A DNA stretch of 28,075 nucleotides from an uncultured Porphyromonadaceae bacterium (lineage in GTDB: Bacteria > Bacteroidota > Bacteroidia > Bacteroidales > Muribaculaceae), in NCBI GenBank assembly GCA_902491625.1, contig CABUIO010000027.1, positions 1-28,075 of the forward strand. The letters are read 5' to 3'. The position numbers and the translations under genes were made by a program. Shown here in pieces: positions 8,424 to 15,181 of the stretch; position 1 is the first letter of the stretch; every line of letters begins with the position of its first letter. Below the pieces are notes generated by a model. That model worked only from the letters and a program-made list of their open reading frames with translations. It was not told the DNA's origin and ran no database searches.

Positions 8424-8425
8424 GA

Positions 8426-9991
8426 TCAGAGACCTTCCTTTTTCATCTGCGGGAACAGGAGCACCTCCTGGATGGTAGTCTGTCCGGTGAGGAGCATGGC
8501 GAGACGATCCATGCCGATGCCCATTCCGGAGGTGGGGGGCATTCCGTATTCGAGGGCGCGGATGAAGTCGTGGTCGATGATCATGGCCTCGTCGTCGCCT
8601 TTGGCGCTGAGGCGCATCTGCTCCACGAAACGCTCGTACTGGTCGATAGGGTCATTAAGTTCGCTGTAGGCGTTGGCCAGCTCCTTGCCGTTGACCATCA
8701 GCTCGAAACGCTCGGTAAGCTCGGGATTGTCGCGGTGGCGCTTGGTGAGCGGCGACATCTCGATGGGATAGTCGGTGATGAAGGTCGGCTGAATGTATCT
8801 GGCCTCGCACTTCTCGCCGAAGATCTCGTCGATGATCTTGCCCTTGCCCATCTTCTCGTCGACCTCGACGCCCATCTCCTTGGCGGCGGCGCGGAGTTCA
8901 TCCTCGCTCTTGCCGGTGATGTCGTAGCCGGTGTGCTCTTTGATGGCTTCGGCCATGGTGACGCGTTTGTAGGGCGCCTTGAAGGAGATGACATTGTCGC
9001 CGACCTTGACCTCGTCGGTGCCGTTGACGTCGCGGCAGATCTTCTCCAGCATACGCTCGGTGAAGTCCATCATCCAGTTGTAGTCCTTATAGCTGACGTA
9101 GATCTCCATGCATGTGAACTCGGGATTGTGGGTGCGGTCCATTCCCTCGTTGCGGAAATTCTTGGAGAACTCGTAGACGCCCTCGAATCCGCCCACGATG
9201 AGGCGCTTGAGGTATAGCTCGTCGGCAATGCGCAGATAGAGGTCGGTGTCGAGCGTGTTGTGGTGGGTGATGAAGGGGCGTGCGGCCGCTCCGCCGGGGA
9301 TGGACTGCAGGATAGGAGTCTCTACTTCCACGTAGCCGTGTTCGTTGAAGAAATTGCGCATGGAGTTGAACATGCGTGTGCGCTTGAGGAAGATGTCTTT
9401 CACTCCCTTGTTGACCACGAGGTCCACGTAGCGGCGGCGGTAGCGCAGTTCGGGATCGGTAAAGGCGTCGTAGGCCACTCCGTCTTTCATCTTGACGATG
9501 GGGAGGGGGCGGAGCGCTTTGCTGAGCAGCGTGAGTTCCTTGGCATGTATCGAGATTTCGCCGGTTTTCGTGCGGAAGACGAAACCTTTGATGCCTATGA
9601 AGTCGCCGATATCGAGAAGCTTCTTGAAGACGACATTATAGAGATCCTTGTTGTCGCCGGGACAGATGTCGTCGCGACTGACATATACCTGAATTCTGCC
9701 GTGGCTGTCCTGAAGCTCCATGAATGAAGCCTTGCCCATGATGCGTCGGCTCATGATTCGGCCTGCGACACAGACTTCGCGCGCAGGTTCGAGTGCGTCG
9801 TCGAAATTCTCCTTTATCTCGTCGCTGTAGGCGTCGACCGGATAAAGGGGTGCCGGATAGGGATTGATGCCCATCTCGCGGAGAGTGGCGAGACTCTGGC
9901 GGCGTATTGTTTCCTGTTCGCTGAGTTCGCGGCGAGCGGCGGGAGCCGGTGCTGCGGAGGGCTGAGTCATATCATTTGCTTCGGTACACAT
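8426..9991 (-). CDS. lysS: lysyl-tRNA synthetase, class II
   Basis: LysRS charges tRNA-Lys. The 521-aa product has an N-terminal OB-fold anticodon-binding domain (about 70-160, VAGRIMSRRIMGKASFMELQ). A class II catalytic core follows, with motif 2 around FSKNFRNEGMDRTHNPEFT and motif 3 around GMGIGMDRLAMLLTG near the C-terminus. Two starts are possible: ATG at 9991 (MCTEAND...) or ATG at 9970 (MTQPSAAP...). The upstream ATG lies at the edge of a tandem-repeat array and could be an accident of it, so 9970 is a serious alternative. It heads the lysS-gpsA unit. Confidence 0.97.
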   Translation of the reverse strand: MCTEANDMTQPSAAPAPAARRELSEQETIRRQSLATLREMGINPYPAPLYPVDAYSDEIKENFDDALEPAREVCVAGRIMSRRIMGKASFMELQDSHGRIQVYVSRDDICPGDNKDLYNVVFKKLLDIGDFIGIKGFVFRTKTGEISIHAKELTLLSKALRPLPIVKMKDGVAYDAFTDPELRYRRRYVDLVVNKGVKDIFLKRTRMFNSMRNFFNEHGYVEVETPILQSIPGGAAARPFITHHNTLDTDLYLRIADELYLKRLIVGGFEGVYEFSKNFRNEGMDRTHNPEFTCMEIYVSYKDYNWMMDFTERMLEKICRDVNGTDEVKVGDNVISFKAPYKRVTMAEAIKEHTGYDITGKSEDELRAAAKEMGVEVDEKMGKGKIIDEIFGEKCEARYIQPTFITDYPIEMSPLTKRHRDNPELTERFELMVNGKELANAYSELNDPIDQYERFVEQMRLSAKGDDEAMIIDHDFIRALEYGMPPTSGMGIGMDRLAMLLTGQTTIQEVLLFPQMKKEGL

Positions 9992-10031
9992 ATATCTATT
10001 GCTTCTATATCTATTGCTTCTCTATTGCTTC
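9972..10031. repeat. 11-bp repeat array in the lysS leader
   Basis: TCTATTGCTTC occurs at 9995-10005, 10010-10020 and 10021-10031, with a degenerate copy TCATTTGCTTC at 9972-9982 that falls inside the longest reading of lysS. On the transcript the unit is GAAGCAATAGA. The array sits between the lysS promoter and its start codon, so it is in the 5' untranslated RNA. Confidence 0.8.
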
Positions 10032-10086
10032 GGTGCTTTTAGTCAATGAGATATGCCGCGATTTGGGGCGCGGTCATAGTTCAGTG

Positions 10087-10118
10087 CAAAATTAATGAAA
10101 AAAGCGCGTTTTTGCAAA
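10087..10118 (-). promoter_or_regulatory. Bacteroidetes-type promoter for lysS
   Basis: On the minus strand TTTG (10115-10118) is followed after 20 bases by TAATTTTG (10087-10094), a full match to TTTG-N20-TAnnTTTG. It gives a leader of roughly 90-110 nt that contains the GAAGCAATAGA repeats. Confidence 0.78.
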
Positions 10119-10164
10119 AAGTATTTTTTTGAGGTGATCAGGTTTGTGTGGTGGAGGAGGGTAA

Positions 10165-10200
10165 GAAAAAGCAGCGGAGGCCTGTGGAGGCTTCCGCTGC
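10165..10200 (-). terminator. intrinsic terminator of gapA
   Basis: GCAGCGGAGGCC (10171-10182) pairs with GGCTTCCGCTGC (10189-10200) with a single wobble and a 6-nt loop. On the minus strand the stem is followed by CTTTTTCTT. It lies 26 bp beyond the gapA stop. Confidence 0.85.
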
Positions 10201-10226
10201 GGAGTCGCTATGAATCTTGACGGTTA

Positions 10227-11234
10227 TTAGCCGTTGACTTTCTTCATGTGGGCGATGAGGTCGAGCACCTTGTTGGAGTAGCCGATCTCGTTGTCATACC
10301 AGCTGATGACCTTGACGAACTTGTCTGTCAGGTAAACACCGGCGTTGGCGTCGAAGATGGATGTGAGGGTGCAGCCGAGGAAGTCGGAGGAAACGACAGC
10401 GTCCTCAGTGTAGCCGAGCACACCTTTGAGCTCGCCTTCGGAAGCCTCTTTCATGGCCTTGCAGATGTCCTCTTTTGTAGCGGGCTTAGCGAGGTTGCAG
10501 GTGAGGTCGACAACGGAAACGTCGAGGGTGGGGACACGCATCGAGATACCGGTGAGCTTGCCGTTAAGCTCGGGGATAACTTTGCCTACAGCCTTGGCAG
10601 CACCTGTGGAAGAGGGGATGATGTTGCCGGAAGCGGCACGGCCGCCACGCCAGTCCTTCATGGAAGGACCGTCAACGGTCTTCTGAGTGGCTGTAGTGGA
10701 GTGAACGGTTGTCATAAGGCCTTCAACGATGCCGAACTTGTCGTTGAGGACTTTGGCGATGGGAGCGAGGCAGTTGGTTGTGCAGGAAGCGTTGGAAACG
10801 AACTGCTGGCCTGCGTATGTGTTCTCGTTAACACCGACAACGAACATGGGGGTAGCGTCCTTGGAAGGAGCGGACATAACTACGTATTTAGCGCCGGCCT
10901 CGATGTGAGCCTTAGCCTTCTCCTCTGTGAGGAAGAGACCTGTGGACTCTACAACATACTCGGCACCAACTTCGCCCCAAGCGATCTCAGCGGGATTCTT
11001 GCAAGCTGTCACGCGGATCTCTTTGCCGTTGACGATGAGAAGGCCTTTCTCCATGTCGTAGTCAACAGTGCCGTCGAAGCGACCGTGCATTGTGTCGTAC
11101 TTGAGCATGTAAGCCATGTAGTCTACAGGGAGAAGGTCGTTGATAGCTACAACCTCAATGTCATCACGTTTGGTGGAGGCACGGAAGACGAAACGTCCGA
11201 TGCGACCGAAACCATTAATACCTACTTTTGTCAT
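10227..11234 (-). CDS. gapA: glyceraldehyde-3-phosphate dehydrogenase, type I
   Basis: GapA oxidises glyceraldehyde-3-phosphate to 1,3-bisphosphoglycerate with NAD+. The 335-aa protein has the N-terminal NAD motif GINGFGRIGR. It has Asp33 in INDL, usually a sign of NAD preference, and the active-site SNASCTTNCLAP with catalytic Cys151. The SWYDNEIGYSNKVLDL C-terminal segment is present. Length is standard. The gene is monocistronic here, with a promoter about 120 bp upstream and a strong terminator downstream. Its codons look highly optimised compared with neighbours. Confidence 0.98.
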   Translation of the reverse strand: MTKVGINGFGRIGRFVFRASTKRDDIEVVAINDLLPVDYMAYMLKYDTMHGRFDGTVDYDMEKGLLIVNGKEIRVTACKNPAEIAWGEVGAEYVVESTGLFLTEEKAKAHIEAGAKYVVMSAPSKDATPMFVVGVNENTYAGQQFVSNASCTTNCLAPIAKVLNDKFGIVEGLMTTVHSTTATQKTVDGPSMKDWRGGRAASGNIIPSSTGAAKAVGKVIPELNGKLTGISMRVPTLDVSVVDLTCNLAKPATKEDICKAMKEASEGELKGVLGYTEDAVVSSDFLGCTLTSIFDANAGVYLTDKFVKVISWYDNEIGYSNKVLDLIAHMKKVNG

Positions 11235-11284
11235 TTTGTTTTTACCTTAATTTGGGTTTATATATGGAATTTACTACTTTTGTG

Positions 11285-11300
11285 GCCTGAGAAGTCAGGC
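11285..11300 (-). other. small hairpin in the gapA leader
   Basis: GCCTGA-GAAG-TCAGGC forms a perfect 6-bp stem with a 4-nt loop, midway between the predicted gapA promoter and its ATG. It may stabilise the leader mRNA. No regulatory family is recognised. Confidence 0.4.
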
Positions 11301-11352
11301 GGCATGCGTTGTCTGCTGAGATTCAGAGGTTCGCATACATGTTTTTCGACCG

Positions 11353-11360
11353 CAAAATTA
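11353..11360 (-). promoter_or_regulatory. -7 element of the gapA promoter
   Basis: TAATTTTG on the minus strand matches TAnnTTTG. Only a weak CTTT is found 20 bases further upstream. Transcription from here would give a leader of about 110 nt before the gapA ATG. Confidence 0.55.
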
Positions 11361-11526
11361 ATAATAAAATTTGAGTCGTAAAAGCTGATTGGCGAAAAAT
11401 TTCTTTAATAAATGTGTCGGAGTGTTACCGGCGTCTGTCAGCGTGCAAAAGTCGCAGCCTGAGGCAACTTTCGGGAGGCGCGGCGCGTTGGACTTTTTAT
11501 AAACGTTAAACCAACCAAAGAAGGAA

Positions 11527-11952
11527 ATGGGTAAATTTTTACAGGATTTCAAGGATTTTGCCATGAAGGGCAATGTCATAGATCTGGCAGTCGGTGTTAT
11601 CATAGGCGGTGCGTTCGGCAAGATCGTCTCGTCGCTTGTGGACGACATCATCATGCCTTGCATGTCGCTCATCATCGGAGGCGACGGCTACAAAAACCTG
11701 AAATATGTCGTCAAGGCCGGCCAGAAGGCAACGGAGTCTGCGGCGGAGATTCAGGAGGTTGCCATCAATTACGGCATTTTTATCCAGAACATCGTTGATT
11801 TCTTTATCATAGCATTCAGCATCTTCGTGGCTCTTCGTGTCATCATGAAGTTCAAGAAGAAAGAGGCCGAGGCTCCCGCAGCTCCCGCCGAGCCTACCAA
11901 AGAGGAGCAGCTTCTCACCGAAATACGCGACATTCTTAAGGAAAAGAAATGA
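11527..11952 (+). CDS. mscL: large-conductance mechanosensitive channel
   Basis: MscL is a pentameric inner-membrane channel that vents solutes on hypo-osmotic shock. The 141-aa protein has the amphipathic N-terminal helix (MGKFLQDFKDFAMKGNVIDL) and TM1 with the glycine-rich pore-lining stretch AVGVIIGGAFGKIVSSLVDDIIMP. A periplasmic loop follows (about 55-75), then TM2 (YGIFIQNIVDFFIIAFSIF) and a cytoplasmic helix rich in Lys and Glu. The start is the ATG after an AAAGAAGGAA purine run. Its stop overlaps the DUF4254 start (ATGA). It is divergent from gapA; no clear promoter was found in the 290-bp gap. Confidence 0.97.
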   Translation: MGKFLQDFKDFAMKGNVIDLAVGVIIGGAFGKIVSSLVDDIIMPCMSLIIGGDGYKNLKYVVKAGQKATESAAEIQEVAINYGIFIQNIVDFFIIAFSIFVALRVIMKFKKKEAEAPAAPAEPTKEEQLLTEIRDILKEKK

Positions 11953-12554
11953 GTTTCAGCAGCAATGCCAACCAGGTGTTCGACCGCGCCGTGGCCGACT
12001 ACCACAAGACAGACCTTATTGACGCAGAGATAAAGAATCCTTACGCCGCGGGTTCGCTCGACGCTCTGCTTTACGACAAATGCCTCGTGGACGCGCGCCA
12101 GTGGCACATGGAGGATGTGGTGCGCGACCCCGATGTCTCCCTTGAGGAGGCGATCGCGCTCAAGCGCCGCATCGACCGAAGCAATCAGGTGCGTACCGAT
12201 ATGGTGGAGGATCTCGACACGTATTTCCTCGACAAATATTCCGGCGTTAGGCCTCAGGCCGACGCAACCATCAACACGGAGTCGCCGGCTTGGGCGATCG
12301 ACCGCCTGTCGATTCTCGCCCTGAAGCTCTGGCACATGCAGGAGCAGGCGGAGCGTGACGATGCTGACGCGGAGCACCGCGGGCGTGCGGCGGCTAAGCT
12401 TGCCGTCCTGCGCGAGCAGCGCGAGGATCTCTCGACGGCCATCGATCAGCTTCTTGAGGACATCGCCGCCGGACGCAAATACATGAAGGTGTATCGCCAG
12501 ATGAAGCTTTACAACGATCCTTCGACCAATCCGGCTCTCTACGGCAAGAAGTAA
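11949..12554 (+). CDS. DUF4254 domain-containing protein
   Basis: This 201-aa soluble, strongly alpha-helical protein matches the DUF4254 pattern typical of Bacteroidetes. Visible features are an N-terminal helix with DYHKTD, then NPY, the conserved-looking LLYDKCLVDARQWHMEDVVRD (split between helices), LKRRIDRSNQ, INTESPAWAIDRLSILALK and a late coiled-coil-like region. Its biochemical function is not known. It is translationally coupled to mscL and lies 9 bp before a family-9 glycosyltransferase. DUF4254 genes commonly sit next to such transferases, which suggests a role in envelope polysaccharide or lipid A-core assembly. Confidence 0.85.
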   Translation: MSFSSNANQVFDRAVADYHKTDLIDAEIKNPYAAGSLDALLYDKCLVDARQWHMEDVVRDPDVSLEEAIALKRRIDRSNQVRTDMVEDLDTYFLDKYSGVRPQADATINTESPAWAIDRLSILALKLWHMQEQAERDDADAEHRGRAAAKLAVLREQREDLSTAIDQLLEDIAAGRKYMKVYRQMKLYNDPSTNPALYGKK

Positions 12555-12563
12555 CAGAGACTT

Positions 12564-13652
12564 ATGAATCCACACAAACCGGCCATACCGCGCAACCTTC
12601 TGGTGACGCGCTTTTCGGCATTGGGCGATGTGGCCATGACCATCCCTGTGGTGTATTCGGTGTGTGCGTCGAATCCGCAGATGCGTGTGGTTCTGGCCAC
12701 GAAGTCGTTTCCGGCCACGATGTTCCTCAATGTGCCCGAAAACCTTGAGGTCGTGGCTCTCGACCTCCGGGAGTGGAAGGGTGTCGGAGGAATGTGGCGC
12801 CTTGCCGCGCATCTGAAGAAGAATTACGACATCGACGCCTACGCCGATCTCCACGACGTGCTGCGCACCAAGCTGTTGCGGATGTTTCTGCGTCTGCGCG
12901 GCGTGAAGGTGCGCAAGCTGCACAAGGGTCGCAGTGGCAAGCGCGCGCTCACACGCAGCCGCAACAAGGTAATGCTGCCCCTGACGACCTCGCGCGCACG
13001 CTACCGCGAGGTGTTCTGGCGCATGGGGGTGCCCCGCGAGGATCTTTTCAACAATCTTTTCACTGCGTCACATCCCGTGGACCGCAGCCTCTATGCCGCC
13101 GCTGCCGCGCCGCGTCTTGACCGTGCCGCCGACGGCGAGCGCTGGATCGCCATAGCTCCTTTCGCCGCTCACAAGGGAAAAATCTATCCGCTCGATCTGA
13201 TGCGTCAGGTGGTCGACACGCTTGCCTCGCGTCAGGGCTACCGGCTGTTTCTGTTCGGTGCGGGAGAAAAGGAGAATGAAGTGCTGGCCGAATGGTGTTC
13301 AAAACATCCGGCCAACACGGTGAATATGGCGGCGCTCTCGCTCGGTCTCCCTGCGGAGCTGTCGCTGCTCTATGACTGTGACGGCATGATTTCGATGGAC
13401 AGCGCCAACATGCATCTTGCCTCGCTCGTGGGGCTTAGGGTCGTGAGCGTCTGGGGCGCCACGCATCCCTATTGCGGCTTCCTTGGCTGGCGTCAGAAGA
13501 AGGGTGACGCCGTGCAGCTTGACATGGTGTGCCGTCCCTGCTCGGTGTTCGGCAACAAACCGTGCCGACGCGGCGACTGGCATTGCCTCCGCGGCATCCA
13601 GCCGTCGTATATCGTGGCGAAACTGGACGCGATGCTTGCGCGTCCGAAATGA
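12564..13652 (+). CDS. glycosyltransferase family 9 (heptosyltransferase-like)
   Basis: This 362-aa GT-B fold transferase is of the LPS heptosyltransferase family. Its N-terminal domain has LLVTRFSALGDVAMTIPVV (12-30), including the family's RFSALGD motif. The C-terminal nucleotide-sugar domain has IAPFAAHKGKIYPLDLM and a CDGMISMDSANMHLASLVG segment, then SVWGATHPY, as in ADP-heptose-type donors. A Cys-rich end (VCRPCSVFGNKPC) is present. It probably adds a sugar to the lipooligosaccharide core on the cytoplasmic face. The acceptor is unknown. It is third in the mscL-DUF4254-GT9 operon and converges with the capsid cassette, leaving only 8 bp between the two stops. Confidence 0.9.
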   Translation: MNPHKPAIPRNLLVTRFSALGDVAMTIPVVYSVCASNPQMRVVLATKSFPATMFLNVPENLEVVALDLREWKGVGGMWRLAAHLKKNYDIDAYADLHDVLRTKLLRMFLRLRGVKVRKLHKGRSGKRALTRSRNKVMLPLTTSRARYREVFWRMGVPREDLFNNLFTASHPVDRSLYAAAAAPRLDRAADGERWIAIAPFAAHKGKIYPLDLMRQVVDTLASRQGYRLFLFGAGEKENEVLAEWCSKHPANTVNMAALSLGLPAELSLLYDCDGMISMDSANMHLASLVGLRVVSVWGATHPYCGFLGWRQKKGDAVQLDMVCRPCSVFGNKPCRRGDWHCLRGIQPSYIVAKLDAMLARPK

Positions 13653-13660
13653 AATATATA

Positions 13661-15181
13661 TCAGAAAAAATCTTCCGGCCTGAGCTGTGGCGACGTCGGA
13701 GAGGACAATGCCCCTGCTGCTGCGAGACGCAGGATGACCTCCGGAGTGCTGTACCCTTTCGACGCCTTGGTTTCCTTGAGCTTTTTCAACGACGTTTCGT
13801 CGGTCTCGATCCATGAACCCTGCATGAGGAGCTCATGCCATCCGTCGTGCAGTTCCGCGAGCGCCTGAGGTGTGAGGGTGAGTGATAGCGCTTCCTCGTC
13901 AGCAGTCTCAGAGCCTTGCAGCGGCGGTAGGCAGCGGAGTTTGCGGTTGTCGAGCACGCGATCGAGCCAACGCGCTGAAATGTCGCTGTCGGCGAAACGC
14001 ACGACGCAGCATTGCGCTCCCAGACTTTTGGCCATTGACTCCAATGCGTCTATGGCCTCGGTCGTGTCGTCGGTCACGGTCTGCGTGCTGCAGACCGCGA
14101 CATCTCCGGAGATATAGCGCCGGGCAACGGCGATATTCGACTCTCCGCCGCGTTGCCGGGGGACGAGCAGGATGACCGCCGTCTCCTCCGCGTCCGCTTC
14201 CCGAGGCAGCTCCCCGACGGCGGCGAGCCGCGACGATTCAGCAGGAGTGAGCCACGGCGTCCCGGCGTGGGCGAACGCCTCGGCCGGGGTGGAGGGATAC
14301 TCCGCCATCATCTGTTCGTGGGTGGCATATTCGCGCCTCTTGCAGTGATACCACGCCACCTTCTCCACCGGAAGTCCGGTCTTGTGGAGCAGCGCAAGCT
14401 CGTAGTCGTCGAAACGTGCGGGCCACGCCTTTCGCTCATCCTCCGTCAGGGTCATGGTATAGATTTCGATCTCGTGCCACGGGACGAACACCGGCGTCTT
14501 GTCGCTCTCACCCTTTACCGCACGCTGCCACTCGCGATGGAAGTAGTTGTCGGTGCCGTCGGCAGTCGATTCCATCACCACTACGGTCTCCTTCTCCATC
14601 GGCACGGAGCCGCCCACGGTGCGCACAATCCTCTCGGCCGCTTCCGAATCGCCATCAGCCCAGAAGGCCACTTCGCTGAGATGCGCCATCTGGAAACTGG
14701 AACCTCTCACGGCGTCGGGAGCGTAGGCCGAAGTCACGGCGACCCGGCAGTCGCGTGCCGGGATGTGGCACACGTTGGAACTCCGCTCGAAGGGAGCGAA
14801 GACCCATTTCTTCGGGTCGATGACCGATCCGCGCAGTTCCTCGGGATAGTTGCGCAGCAGATGTGAATACATGCCGCGGATGTTGGCCGAGGCATCCTTG
14901 ACATGGCTGCAGATCAGCGAGTGCCATCCCTTGTGGCGCACGATCTGCAGCCACGCCATGTAGATCTGTGTCAGGGTGCTTCCGCCCCACTGGCGTGCCT
15001 TTAGCATGATGATGCGTATCGGTTTCCCGGCGCGCCGCTGCGTCTCCATGATGGCGGCCACGCGGCGTTGAGGCGCGTTTAGGCGGAAAGGAACGCTTTG
15101 TCCGGTGAGCTTGTCGTGGATCATAACGCAGTCGGCGCACCATGCCTCGAAATTTTCGGAGTATTCTGTCAGGGTCAGCAT
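13661..15181 (-). CDS. phage terminase large subunit-like protein
   Basis: TerL is the motor that packages DNA into a capsid through the portal. From the ATG at 15181 it is 506 aa. It has a deviant Walker A LKARQWGGSTL (60-70), with the Lys early as in many TerL families. It also has a Walker B-like MAHLSEVAFW (165-174), the coupling region VVVMESTADGTDNYFHREW (200-218) and EYPSTPAEAFAHAGTPW at the ATPase-nuclease junction. The nuclease-domain start (about 339-356, LVPRQRGGESNIAVARRY) lacks the usual VDPxxGxD aspartates, so DNA cleavage may be lost. Starts at 15247 or 15211 are possible but overlap the upstream gene by 73 or 37 bp; 15181 overlaps by 7. It is the last gene of the cassette. Confidence 0.85.
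   Translation of the reverse strand: MLTLTEYSENFEAWCADCVMIHDKLTGQSVPFRLNAPQRRVAAIMETQRRAGKPIRIIMLKARQWGGSTLTQIYMAWLQIVRHKGWHSLICSHVKDASANIRGMYSHLLRNYPEELRGSVIDPKKWVFAPFERSSNVCHIPARDCRVAVTSAYAPDAVRGSSFQMAHLSEVAFWADGDSEAAERIVRTVGGSVPMEKETVVVMESTADGTDNYFHREWQRAVKGESDKTPVFVPWHEIEIYTMTLTEDERKAWPARFDDYELALLHKTGLPVEKVAWYHCKRREYATHEQMMAEYPSTPAEAFAHAGTPWLTPAESSRLAAVGELPREADAEETAVILLVPRQRGGESNIAVARRYISGDVAVCSTQTVTDDTTEAIDALESMAKSLGAQCCVVRFADSDISARWLDRVLDNRKLRCLPPLQGSETADEEALSLTLTPQALAELHDGWHELLMQGSWIETDETSLKKLKETKASKGYSTPEVILRLAAAGALSSPTSPQLRPEDFF

Noticed and set aside
10248..11381. Plus-strand 377-codon frame opposite gapA
   Set aside because: Antisense to a certain gene; its 3' part simply reads through the gapA promoter region.
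11769..12923. Minus-strand 384-codon frame opposite DUF4254 and GT9
   Set aside because: It is His/Arg/Leu-rich, opposes three coherent genes and has no motif.
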